Assembly (NCBI RefSeq): GCF_000423605.1
Contig: NZ_AUIH01000007.1
Location: 1 to 64,000 of the forward strand
From: Saccharospirillum impatiens DSM 12546
Lineage (GTDB): Bacteria; Pseudomonadota; Gammaproteobacteria; Pseudomonadales; Natronospirillaceae
Reading direction: 5' to 3'
DNA: 64,000 bases
Below are positions 8,074-15,911 of this stretch, in pieces. A program made the translations under genes and the position numbers. Under the pieces are notes generated by a model. That model saw only the letters and a list, made by a program, of their open reading frames with translations. It was not told where the DNA came from and did not search any database. Position 1 is the stretch's first letter. Each line of letters opens with the position of its first letter.

Positions 8074-8198
8074 TTTGCCCGGATGGCATTCGGATTAAAT
8101 ACCTTATTCAATAACTCTTGGGGTCACTGGTCACAAAGCGTACAATGCGCGCCCATTTGCCCCAGGCTACCCAAGGTAGCCGACCAAGAGACCCGATT

Positions 8199-9590
8199 GT
8201 GAGCCAAACCGATTTTTCCTCCCTGCCGTTAAACCCCGATCTGCTGAGCAACCTGGCGTCGCTCGATTACCATCAGATGACACCGATTCAAGCCAGCAGC
8301 CTGCCCGATATTCTGGCCGGGCGGGATGTGATTGGGCAGGGTAAAACCGGGTCTGGCAAGACAGCGGCCTTTGGTTTGGGTGTACTGAACAAGCTCGATG
8401 TTAAGCGCTTTCGCATTCAGACACTGGTGCTGTGCCCGACCCGGGAGTTGGCCGACCAGGTGGCGAAAGAGTTGCGCAAACTGGCGCGCGGCATTCACAA
8501 CATCAAGATTCTGACGTTGTGCGGCGGCATGCCCTTTGGTCCGCAAATCGGGTCGCTCGAACACGGCGCTCATATCATCGTGGGTACGCCCGGCCGTATT
8601 GAAGAGCATGTGCGCAAGGGCACCCTGGTGCTCGACCATGTCGATACCCTGGTATTGGATGAAGCCGACCGGATGCTGGACATGGGGTTTCAACCGGTGC
8701 TGGAGTCAATTCTTCAGTCGGTTCCGACAAAACGCCAAACCCTGCTGTTCAGCGCGACCTTCCCGGACCAGATCAAACAACTGGCTGACCACATTCTGAT
8801 CAACCCGTCTGTCGTGAAAGTCGAAGCCCGGCACGACAGTGAGAGCATCGCCCAAAGTTTGTTCCGGGTCGGCAATGACGACGACCGGCTCGATGCTCTG
8901 TTGCGTTTGCTGGCGCATCATCAGCCGACCAGCGCGGTTGTATTCTGCAACACCCGAGCAGAGACACTCGACGTCGCCGACGCCCTGACAAAGGCCGGTC
9001 ACAGTGCCATCGCCCTGAACGGGGATCTGGATCAGCGCCAGCGTGACGAATCGCTGGTGACCTTTGCCAATAAGAGTGTCTCGGTGCTGGTCGCGACGGA
9101 CGTTGCCGCTCGCGGGCTCGACATCGATGCGTTGGATGCGGTGATCAACTTCCGCATGTCGCTCGACCCGGAAGTGCACGTGCATCGCATTGGTCGCACC
9201 GGTCGTGCTGGTAGCCAGGGGATTGCCTGTACGTTGTTCAGTGACCGGGAAGGCCATCGGTTGGCCGCCCTTGAAGGGTATTTGAACACAACGCTTGAAC
9301 CGGAAGCCCTGCCTGCGGCGGTTCATGCTCATTTCCGGCCTCAGCCGGCGCCGATGATTACGGTGCAGATCGACGGTGGCAAAAAGCAGAAAGTACGCCC
9401 CGGTGATGTGCTCGGCGCGCTGACGGGTGAACAGGGTATCGACGGCTCGGAAGTGGGCAAAATATCCGTATTCGACCAATGCACCTATGTCGCCGTGGCC
9501 CGAGGTGCGAAAAAGCGCGCGCTGGACAAGCTAGGCCGCGGTCGAATCAAAGGGCGGTCGTTTCGGGTTCGCGTGGTGCAGGCGAGTTAA
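8199..9590 (+). CDS. dbpA: ATP-dependent RNA helicase DbpA
   Basis: A 463-residue DEAD-box helicase that acts on the peptidyl-transferase-centre helix 92 of 23S rRNA during large-subunit assembly. Visible motifs: the Q-motif region MTPIQASSLP, Walker A GKTGSGKT, PTRELADQV, LDEADRMLDMGF, SAT, VATDVAARGLD and HRIGRTGRAG. The last 75 residues form the DbpA-specific RNA-binding domain (DGGKKQKVRPGDVLGALTGE...). I choose GTG 8199 because AAGAGA lies seven bases upstream and the protein then aligns with the E. coli start; the longer frame from 8118 translates low-quality leader sequence. Confidence 0.95.
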   Translation: MSQTDFSSLPLNPDLLSNLASLDYHQMTPIQASSLPDILAGRDVIGQGKTGSGKTAAFGLGVLNKLDVKRFRIQTLVLCPTRELADQVAKELRKLARGIHNIKILTLCGGMPFGPQIGSLEHGAHIIVGTPGRIEEHVRKGTLVLDHVDTLVLDEADRMLDMGFQPVLESILQSVPTKRQTLLFSATFPDQIKQLADHILINPSVVKVEARHDSESIAQSLFRVGNDDDRLDALLRLLAHHQPTSAVVFCNTRAETLDVADALTKAGHSAIALNGDLDQRQRDESLVTFANKSVSVLVATDVAARGLDIDALDAVINFRMSLDPEVHVHRIGRTGRAGSQGIACTLFSDREGHRLAALEGYLNTTLEPEALPAAVHAHFRPQPAPMITVQIDGGKKQKVRPGDVLGALTGEQGIDGSEVGKISVFDQCTYVAVARGAKKRALDKLGRGRIKGRSFRVRVVQAS

Positions 9591-9615
9591 CGACGGCGGC
9601 CCAATGGGTTATAAT
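9587..9615 (+). promoter_or_regulatory. Predicted sigma70 promoter of the DUF2798 gene
   Basis: A consensus -10 box TATAAT (9610-9615) lies 17 bases after TTAACG (9587-9592), which overlaps the dbpA stop codon. This gives the following 75-residue membrane protein its own promoter within the 58-bp gap. Confidence 0.6.
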
Positions 9616-9648
9616 ATTAGATAAACCTAATAGTCAGGAATGCACCGA

Positions 9649-9876
9649 ATGTTTTCAAAACGCCATCAGCCACTGGTTCAGGCTTTTCTGATGTCGGTCG
9701 TCATGGTCACCATCATGACCGCCGTGATTACCGCCTTGAATACGGGCTTCGATCGTGGATTTACAGGGCGCTGGGCCGGGGCCATGGTGGCTGCCTGGCC
9801 CATCGCTTTTACAGTGATTCTGATCGCGGGAAAACGCGTCATGCGGCTTTCAATCGCCTTGTGTCAGCGTGATTGA
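9649..9876 (+). CDS. DUF2798 small membrane protein
   Basis: A 75-residue protein with two predicted transmembrane helices and the DUF2798 pattern (F-x-M-S-x-V-M-V-T-x-M-T-A-V-I-T-x-x-N-T-G at the first helix; W-A-G-x-x-x-A-A-W-P-I-A-F before the second). Function unknown. Start chosen at ATG 9649 because AGGA (9636-9639) stands nine bases upstream; the earlier ATG at 9640 abuts the AGGA and is too close. Confidence 0.8.
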   Translation: MFSKRHQPLVQAFLMSVVMVTIMTAVITALNTGFDRGFTGRWAGAMVAAWPIAFTVILIAGKRVMRLSIALCQRD

Positions 9877-9900
9877 AAGCCCGTTTTAGCGCGGCATCGG

Positions 9901-11169
9901 TTACGGATTCACCACCCGAACCCGGCGTATGGTGTCGCGTGCCACTGGCATCACCATGGTGCCACCGAAGACCGATTGCTTGAACTGCACTTCGTCATCA
10001 TTCAGGCTTTCTATTTCCCCGCGAAACTCCCGTCCGTCAGACAGATTGATGACCATCTCCGTATTCAGCCACCTGGCCAGATCAGCAACCGGCACTTCAA
10101 CCACGCGGGGGGCTTGTGATGCCTGCGCAGGCTCAGTCTCCAGTTGGCGGGCCTCGGGCTGGGGTGCTTCAGGTTCAGCAACACTGGGCGCCGGGCGTTC
10201 TGGCCTGGCCAGGGTTAACTGCACCGGGCTCGGTACGCCGCCGTTTACCACAATTTGCGGAGCGATCAGGTCCAGCAGTGCTTGCGGGTCGGAGGTCATC
10301 ATCAGTTGCATTGCGTTCAGCCGGGCGAAACTTTCCAGGCTCAGGCTCTCTGGCCGTTCGATGTAGGTGGCGTAAGCCTCCACAACGCCGTCGCCAAGCA
10401 CCACGCCCTGCTGTTGCCACAGCTGTTCCCAGGCACTGACGTGGCGGGTTTTGTACGCCTCGATGCTCAGGCCGGTCTCCCGGGCGCAGTAGGACATTAC
10501 CTCCGGCACGTAGCCTAAATCCTCAACCTGCAACTGCACCTGGTTCAGGGTTGCGCCCATCATCGCCGCCGCGCCCTGGCCTTCTGCCAGCGCGACTTCG
10601 AGGCGAGCGCTCATCCGATACATGGTCTCGGTCGTGAATTCACCTTCTACCTGCAAGGTGTCGCGCGCTGGCGACAGACGGTATTCCATGGTCATGTCAG
10701 AGCGCGTCTGGCGATACCCCATGCTGTCGAGATCGGTAAAGTTGAAATAGGTGCGCTCTTCGCCGCAACCAGCGGCGAGCATATGCTGCTGGGCGCTGTT
10801 ATCCACCAGTGACCGCATGGTGTTGAGGTCCAGCTCAATCCCATTCAACCTAAATGCCAACCGTTGCGGGACTTCATTGTTGCTCAGCGTCTGACCCAAC
10901 TGCACCAGGGCCAGCAAATTATCGGTTTCCAGCGAGGCGCTCTGAATGCGAACGTCACCATTCTGACCGTTAGCGGCAAAATTCAGATTATGCACACGCA
11001 CTTCACCCGTGGGTATGACCCAGATCTGTCCATAGGTAAGGCGGCCGACGCCAGCGGCCATTTGCGCGGCCTGATCCAGCTGGCTTTTTACCGTGCGATT
11101 AACCTGCCAGTGGGCGGCGCCATAGCCACCGACCACGATGATCAGCAATATAAGTAGAATCCTTTTCAT
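9901..11169 (-). CDS. Hypothetical membrane-anchored protein with Sm-like C-terminus
   Basis: A 422-residue protein with one N-terminal transmembrane helix (MKRILLILLIIVVGGYGAAH), a large extracytoplasmic region rich in beta strands, an acidic proline-rich linker (about residues 325-360), and a C-terminal 50-residue domain (VINLSDGREFRGEIESLNDD, then VMPVARDTIRRVRV) that looks like a small beta-barrel of the Lsm/SH3 type. No family was recognised; the anchor and AsmA-like phrasing are only superficial. ATG 11169 has AAGGAA five bases upstream; an extension to 11220 has no such support. It follows the zinc operon in the same orientation with a gap of about 195 bp. Confidence 0.75.
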   Translation of the reverse strand: MKRILLILLIIVVGGYGAAHWQVNRTVKSQLDQAAQMAAGVGRLTYGQIWVIPTGEVRVHNLNFAANGQNGDVRIQSASLETDNLLALVQLGQTLSNNEVPQRLAFRLNGIELDLNTMRSLVDNSAQQHMLAAGCGEERTYFNFTDLDSMGYRQTRSDMTMEYRLSPARDTLQVEGEFTTETMYRMSARLEVALAEGQGAAAMMGATLNQVQLQVEDLGYVPEVMSYCARETGLSIEAYKTRHVSAWEQLWQQQGVVLGDGVVEAYATYIERPESLSLESFARLNAMQLMMTSDPQALLDLIAPQIVVNGGVPSPVQLTLARPERPAPSVAEPEAPQPEARQLETEPAQASQAPRVVEVPVADLARWLNTEMVINLSDGREFRGEIESLNDDEVQFKQSVFGGTMVMPVARDTIRRVRVVNP

Positions 11170-11363
11170 GGTGTTCCTTATCGGGTTGAAACGGGTAGGG
11201 TCTTTGGGCGGTCGCATCAACGAATGATCGCCACCGCCCTTTAGCGCAGCATAAAGGGCTCTGACTCATCATTCAAAGGGGATTCACGAAAGCGGGGCTA
11301 TTTAGCAGGCTGTTGAACTTCGTAACATTTCGGCGGCCTGCCACCGGAATATGGACGATCATT

Positions 11364-11915
11364 TTAGAGATAGGGATCGATACGCCCGGCATAGAGGGTG
11401 TAACCGGAACTGCCCAGCTCAGACTGCTGCGCCTCTACCATCAGGGTACCACTGACGTAGACCGGCTCGTCCATCGGCCCCATCTCGTACCCGCCCTGGG
11501 TTTGCACAAAGACGATCTGGTTCGACGGCGGGGGAGGCGTGTGAATACAAGCGCCGTAGTAGGGCACTAACAGAAAGCTGTAAACCGAATCACCGTCCAT
11601 CTCCAGCGGCACCACAAACCCGGCCAGCCGGACATTAGCGCCCGCCAACGCATCAACCACGGGCGCATTGGCCAGCAGTTGCGTCATGTCGCTGTAGAGC
11701 CGCTGCGCCTCCGGGTCGTCGTCGCTGAGGCTGCTCAGGTCGTATTGGCTGTAATCGATCTGGTCGCGCAGACTTTTGTAGGTGAAGTCGGCGGGCATCA
11801 GATCATCCCATTGAATATCCACGGCTTCACGCGCCTGGGCGGTGAAGGCTACTCCCGCCAATAACAGCGCGCTGAGTATCAGCCAGGGTTTGGCGTGTCT
11901 AACGATAAGGTTCAT
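11364..11915 (-). CDS. DUF3299 periplasmic protein of the zinc operon
   Basis: A 183-residue protein with a signal peptide (cleavage expected after FTAQA). It carries the DUF3299 hallmarks: W-D-D-L-M-P near the mature N-terminus, V-R-L-A-G-F-V-V-P-L-E, and F-L-L-V-P-Y-Y-G-A-C-I-H-T-P-P-P-P-S-N-Q. The last segment has a Cys-x-His pair suited to metal binding. It is the last gene of a four-gene operon with DUF2796 and an ABC transporter, the arrangement described as zrgABCDE in Vibrio cholerae zinc uptake. A role in periplasmic zinc handling is therefore likely by context. Start at ATG 11915, 23 bases after the permease stop; an upstream in-frame start would lie inside the permease gene. Confidence 0.87.
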   Translation of the reverse strand: MNLIVRHAKPWLILSALLLAGVAFTAQAREAVDIQWDDLMPADFTYKSLRDQIDYSQYDLSSLSDDDPEAQRLYSDMTQLLANAPVVDALAGANVRLAGFVVPLEMDGDSVYSFLLVPYYGACIHTPPPPSNQIVFVQTQGGYEMGPMDEPVYVSGTLMVEAQQSELGSSGYTLYAGRIDPYL

Positions 11916-11938
11916 GGTTGCGTCCGCAGCAGCGTCAA

Positions 11939-13198
11939 TTAAGTGGAAGCAGTCAGGCCATCGGACAGCGATTGCCGATAGGCCTTCCAACCCGGCAGCA
12001 ACCCAGCCAAAAATGCCAGACCGATAAAACCTGCCAATACCATCAACAGGCTGGGCGATGGCAGTGCCAGCGTCAATTGTATGCCGTAGGTGCCTTGAAC
12101 CCAAATGCTGGCAAGGGCGATGACACCCCAGTGCAACAGCAAACCGGCCAGCAGACCGGCGACACCGTACAAGCCGGACTCCAGCATCAGCAACCCCAGA
12201 ATGTGGCCGGGCCGGGCACCCAGTGCACGCAAAATAGCCATTTCACGCCGGCGCTCATTCAGCCCCGCCAGTATGACAGTCACCATGCCCAGTAAGCCTG
12301 TTACCACGACCATAAATGACACGGCAATTAAGGCGTTTTCGGCAATACCAATTAACTGCCACAATTCCTGCAGTGTAGCGCCGGGGATGATCGCCGACAG
12401 CGGCTCAGCCCGATACTGATTAATCAGCCGCTGAAATGAGAAGGTCTGAACCCGGGATTTCATCCCGACCAGCACCGCCGTGACGCTCTCGGGCGTCAGA
12501 TCCATGGTTCGGGCCTCGTCGGCCGAAATGGACAAGCCCGGCAGCTTAATGCCCTGTTGCCAGTCGACATGCATGGCAGTGATGCCTTCGAGCGGTACGT
12601 GAACACTGCGGTCGACTGGTGTGCCCGTCGCGTTGAGAATACCGACCACGGTAAACGGTTTGTCGTCGTGGTTTGCGAAACTGGTCGATCCTAGGCCATG
12701 GGCCACCACCAGCTCATCGCCGGGTCTGTAGTCCAGTACGGCAGCGACTTCGGCACCGAGCACGACATCGTAGACATCGTCGAACGGCTCACCGCTGTTG
12801 AAGCTGAGTGCCTGATTTCGCCCGTACTGATAGTGCTCAAAATAGTCGGTGGTGGTGCCGATGACCCGATAACCCCGGTGAGAATCGCCGAGCGACAGCG
12901 GCACCGTCCAGGCAACGGCGGAGTTGCGGCTCAGGTCTGAATAGCTTTCCCAACTGATGTTATTAGTCGCATTGCCAATGCGAAACACCGAGTACAGCAA
13001 CAGGTTCAGCGCTCCCGTTCGCCCACCGACAATCAGGTCGGTGCCGGACAGCGTGTTGGAGAAGCTTGCACGAGTGTCTTCTCGCACCCGATCAACCGTA
13101 AGCAGCAGGCTCAGGCTGAGCGCCACCATGCCCAGCGTCAGCAGCGCTGTAGTGCGACGGTTCCAGAGACTGGCGAGCGCAAGGCGGATCCAGTTCAT
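11939..13198 (-). CDS. FtsX/MacB-type ABC transporter permease
   Basis: A 419-residue permease with the type VII ABC layout: one transmembrane helix near residues 16-36, a large periplasmic domain (MacB_PCD type, about 40-285), then three helices (about 290-312, 335-365, 382-402). The N-E-R-R-R-E-M-A-I-L-R-A-L-G-A motif after helix 2 is the FtsX coupling signature. Such systems usually act as mechanotransmitters on periplasmic substrates rather than true importers. It overlaps the ATPase gene by four bases (ATGA) and is followed by the DUF3299 gene, so the three are co-transcribed with zrgA. Confidence 0.9.
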   Translation of the reverse strand: MNWIRLALASLWNRRTTALLTLGMVALSLSLLLTVDRVREDTRASFSNTLSGTDLIVGGRTGALNLLLYSVFRIGNATNNISWESYSDLSRNSAVAWTVPLSLGDSHRGYRVIGTTTDYFEHYQYGRNQALSFNSGEPFDDVYDVVLGAEVAAVLDYRPGDELVVAHGLGSTSFANHDDKPFTVVGILNATGTPVDRSVHVPLEGITAMHVDWQQGIKLPGLSISADEARTMDLTPESVTAVLVGMKSRVQTFSFQRLINQYRAEPLSAIIPGATLQELWQLIGIAENALIAVSFMVVVTGLLGMVTVILAGLNERRREMAILRALGARPGHILGLLMLESGLYGVAGLLAGLLLHWGVIALASIWVQGTYGIQLTLALPSPSLLMVLAGFIGLAFLAGLLPGWKAYRQSLSDGLTAST

Positions 13199-13902
13199 GA
13201 TACGGCCTCGTTGCGGGAGGGTGCCGGCGCGTCCAGTTCAAGTTCCTGATCGAACCAGCGCGCCAGGTGCCGGTCGTGACTGACAAACACCAGAGCGCTT
13301 CCAAGCGCCTGGCACTGCCCGGTGAGCACGTCCATAAAGTTATCCACATTGTCCTGATCGAGTGCCGAGGTGGGTTCATCGGCAATAACCAGCTCCGGCA
13401 GGCCCATTAATGCCCGGGCAGCGGCAACCCGTTGCTGCTGCCCGACACTGAGCGCAGACACCCGCTTCAACCAGAGCGATTCGGGTATGTTCAAACGGGT
13501 CAGGCGATCGCCCGCCGCCGCAGTCAGGCTCTCGGCTTCGGACAAGGCTTTCTGGTGACGACGACGCGACAGTCGACACGGTAGCATCACATTGTCGATC
13601 ACCGATAGATAAGGCAATAAATTGAATTGCTGGAAAATGTAGCCGATGTGATCGGCCCGAAACCGGTCACGCTGCTTGCCGGGCTGCTGCGACAGCGGCT
13701 GATCAAGCACCTGAATCACCCCTTCGGTGGGCACCAGCACACCGGCCAGCAAATTCAGCAGGGTACTCTTGCCGCTGCCACTGGGGCCGCGCACAAACAA
13801 ACTGGAACCGGCGGGCAATTGCAGCCGGTCGATGCTCAGGGTGTTGTGTTGCTGGCCGGGCCAGCGAAAAGCCAGGGACTCAATACTCAGAGCGTCCGCC
13901 AT
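13195..13902 (-). CDS. ABC transporter ATP-binding protein (MacB/LolD-like)
   Basis: A 235-residue ATPase with Walker A GPSGSGKST, Q-loop (F-Q-Q-F-N-L-L-P), signature LSVGQQQR (a G-to-V variant of LSGGQ), Walker B LVIADEPTSALD and an H-loop S-H-D-R-H. It would energise the adjacent FtsX-type permease. ATG 13902 has GAGG six bases upstream; the in-frame extension to 13977 is unconserved. The gap to zrgA is 85 bp with no promoter seen, so they are probably one operon. Confidence 0.92.
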   Translation of the reverse strand: MADALSIESLAFRWPGQQHNTLSIDRLQLPAGSSLFVRGPSGSGKSTLLNLLAGVLVPTEGVIQVLDQPLSQQPGKQRDRFRADHIGYIFQQFNLLPYLSVIDNVMLPCRLSRRRHQKALSEAESLTAAAGDRLTRLNIPESLWLKRVSALSVGQQQRVAAARALMGLPELVIADEPTSALDQDNVDNFMDVLTGQCQALGSALVFVSHDRHLARWFDQELELDAPAPSRNEAVS

Positions 13903-13987
13903 GGGGGCCTCTATTGATGATACGGGAAACGGATGGCGCGGTTCTGCAGCGGCGCCGGTAGCGCCTCTGCGACACATCGACTGCGAA

Positions 13988-14674
13988 TCAGTTAAGCCTC
14001 AGGCTTGGGCTGGATGGTGTCAGTTGCGTTGCCCCTTGCCAGTCGTCACCGATGTACTGTACCTGTAAGTCGGTCAAATTGGGAAAATGCTCAAACGCCG
14101 ACACCGTCACCGTGCGTAACGCATCGAGATTATCGCAGCGATAGGTCCACTCAACCAGTACGTCCGAGTGAGCGCTTTCGCCATCATCATGACCTTCATG
14201 GTCATCGTGCACACGGCTATGATCATCGTGCTCCTGGTCATGATCGTTGTGATGGTCTTCTTCATGCTCGTCGTGCTCGTCGTCATGATCGTCGTGGTGG
14301 TCTTCATCGTGCTCGTCGTGATGGTCTTCGCCAGCGCTCGAGCCTTGCCAATGGTCCGCATCCACGGTCTGTCCCGTTAGCGCACACTGAGCCGCCGCCG
14401 GTAAATCCAGAACCGCATCAGCCCGGGCCAGAGTCGCCAGTGCAGATTCAACCTGAGCCCGCTGAGCATCGTTTGAAGGCGCCTGTTCAAAACCCACCAG
14501 GTTGTAGGCCGGTGAGTCGAGCCCGACGACAAGGGTTTGATTCTCGGCGGCCAGAGTCAATTGCGCCGCGCCATGTTCGTGCGCGCCATGCTGGCGTTCG
14601 GTTTCAGCCTGGACGGCGGTAGCCAGGGTCGCTAACCCAATAACACAGAGCGCCGGGGTCGATTTTCGGTTCAT
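13988..14674 (-). CDS. zrgA: ZrgA-type zinc-binding periplasmic protein (DUF2796)
   Basis: A 228-residue DUF2796 protein. A signal peptide ends near residue 23 (VQAE), followed by a His-containing start (R-Q-H-G-A-H-E-H-G) and the conserved L-x-V-G-L-D-S-P-A-Y-N-L-V-G-F-E motif. Residues about 115-170 are an extreme His/Asp/Glu tract (DHHDEHDEDHHDDHD-like), a typical zinc buffer or sensor loop. V. cholerae ZrgA is the first gene of a zinc-repressed uptake system, and the genes downstream match. AAGGAA precedes ATG 14674 by nine bases. Upstream lies a Zur-like palindrome, so zinc repression is expected. Confidence 0.9.
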   Translation of the reverse strand: MNRKSTPALCVIGLATLATAVQAETERQHGAHEHGAAQLTLAAENQTLVVGLDSPAYNLVGFEQAPSNDAQRAQVESALATLARADAVLDLPAAAQCALTGQTVDADHWQGSSAGEDHHDEHDEDHHDDHDDEHDEHEEDHHNDHDQEHDDHSRVHDDHEGHDDGESAHSDVLVEWTYRCDNLDALRTVTVSAFEHFPNLTDLQVQYIGDDWQGATQLTPSSPSLRLN

Positions 14675-14725
14675 GTCGTAATTTTCCTTAATAGCTGCTG
14701 GGTTTGCAGGGAGCAGAACAATCTA

Positions 14726-14743
14726 GATATGTTACAACGTATC
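14726..14743. promoter_or_regulatory. Zur-like operator in front of zrgA
   Basis: GATATGTTACAACGTATC is an imperfect palindrome (14 of 18 positions symmetric) close to the AT-rich GTTAT-nn-ATAAC-type Zur boxes of gammaproteobacteria. It overlaps the predicted -10 of the zrgA promoter, the geometry expected for zinc-dependent repression. It might also influence the divergent AEC gene. Confidence 0.65.
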
Positions 14744-14758
14744 AAAATAAGTTGCCAA
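14729..14758 (-). promoter_or_regulatory. Predicted zrgA promoter
   Basis: On the minus strand TTGGCA (14753-14758) and TAACAT (14729-14734) are separated by 18 bases. The -35 matches the sigma70 consensus at five of six positions, the -10 at four. The transcript start would fall near 14722, about 48 bases before the zrgA ATG. Confidence 0.5.
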
Positions 14759-14826
14759 TTGCCATTCTGTTCGAACAGGCCTCAGTCCCGATATACTGTT
14801 GCGCACAATGCCAATTCGGAACGCCC

Positions 14827-15708
14827 GTGCTACTTGCTTACGTTAATGCGCTGATTCCCGTCCTGTTTTGTGCCGCACTCGGATACGGACTGGCGCGCAA
14901 AACCGGCTTGCTGAACTCACCTTCGCTGGCGACCCTTGTCACTCACATCGGCCTGCCAACCCTGATCCTGAACGCTCTACTGACGATGGATGCCGACCTG
15001 CTGAGCCTGTCCGGAACACTGTGGGCCATCGTCGCCGTTCTGGTCATCAGCGCCTTGTTTGGCGCGGTCGTGCTGCATCTCAGCGGTCTGCCGATTCGCG
15101 GCTACTTACCCATGCTGGTCAATCCCAACACCGGGAACCTGGGCATTCCCCTGGTTTTTGCGCTACTTGGCCCCGAGGCACTGATTCACGCCGTGGTCAT
15201 TTCAACGGTGGTGCAAATCAGCCATTTCACGCTGGGGGTCGGCTTGCTGTCAGGCCGTTTTAGTATCACGTCAATTTTGCGAAACGGCTCTATTCTGGCG
15301 TTGATCGCAGGCGTCATCTGGCGGCTGGTCGACGCCCCTCGACCGGAAGCTGTCATGTCGACCCTATCGCTGCTGTCCGGCATGACGCTACCGATCATGC
15401 TGTTGCTGCTCGGTAAATCACTGGCAAGCATCGACGTGCGCCGGCTAGACCGGCTCGGCCGCATCGTTGGTTTGTCCTTCGCCCGGGTAACCATCGGCCT
15501 GACCGCCGCCCTTCTGGTTTGCCTGGCGCTGCCGCTGTCACCCCTGGTGCAACAAACTCTGTTGCTGCAAGCAAGCATGCCGGTCGCGGTGATCAGCTAT
15601 CTGCTCGCCAGCCATTACAATGGCCCCAAGGACGACATCGCCGCCATCATTCTGGTCAGCCTGCCAATCTCTCTCCTGGCTGTGCTTGGCATTCAACTAT
15701 TGTCTTGA
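14827..15708 (+). CDS. AEC-family (auxin efflux carrier type) transporter
   Basis: A 293-residue integral membrane protein with about ten hydrophobic segments and internal two-fold symmetry. The conserved N-P-N-T-G-N-L-G-I-P helix break in the fourth segment and M-P-V-A-V-I-S-Y-L in the ninth are AEC signatures. Substrates of bacterial members include malate, malonate and other organic acids; none can be assigned here. I prefer GTG 14827 (GGAA five bases upstream, chain then starts at the first helix) over a distant in-frame ATG at 14704, which would read through the Zur-like box. The stop codon TGA forms the first bases of repeat copy 2. Confidence 0.88.
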   Translation: MLLAYVNALIPVLFCAALGYGLARKTGLLNSPSLATLVTHIGLPTLILNALLTMDADLLSLSGTLWAIVAVLVISALFGAVVLHLSGLPIRGYLPMLVNPNTGNLGIPLVFALLGPEALIHAVVISTVVQISHFTLGVGLLSGRFSITSILRNGSILALIAGVIWRLVDAPRPEAVMSTLSLLSGMTLPIMLLLLGKSLASIDVRRLDRLGRIVGLSFARVTIGLTAALLVCLALPLSPLVQQTLLLQASMPVAVISYLLASHYNGPKDDIAAIILVSLPISLLAVLGIQLLS

Positions 15709-15902
15709 GTTGGATAGTTAGGTTTCAGGATTGCACTGTGTGAGCGGCGGTTGCCGGTTGTGTCTCTGCAGGGGAGTTCGCAGCATGGGTGCTGCGGCCT
15801 AGGCTCCATGGATGGATTTACGCCGACCCTGCAGAGGCGCAACCGGTCACCGACGCGGGTTATGGCTACTCAACGACCCCCGAAACCTGACTATCCAACT
15901 CA
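15706..15902 (-). repeat. Nested-palindrome repeat, copy 2
   Basis: Outer arms TGAGTTGGATAGTTAGGTTTC (first 20 of them from 15706) and the right arm 15882-15902 pair over 21 bases with one mismatch. Inner arms 15749-15770 and 15831-15851 pair through CTCTGCAGGG/CCCTGCAGAG and CCGGTTG/CAACCGG. The core is in minus orientation: GTCGGCGTAAATCCATCCAT, GGAGCCTAG, then a CCGCAGCA-type hairpin. It lies between convergent genes; the left arm starts in the AEC stop codon and the right arm ends nine bases before the oxidoreductase stop. Confidence 0.9.
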
Positions 15903-15911
15903 GGACTCACC

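Noticed and set aside
14168-14380. Apparent highly hydrophobic membrane protein on the plus strand
   Set aside because: It is the reverse reading of the His/Asp codon repeat (CAT/GAC) of ZrgA, which automatically gives Met/Val/Ile.
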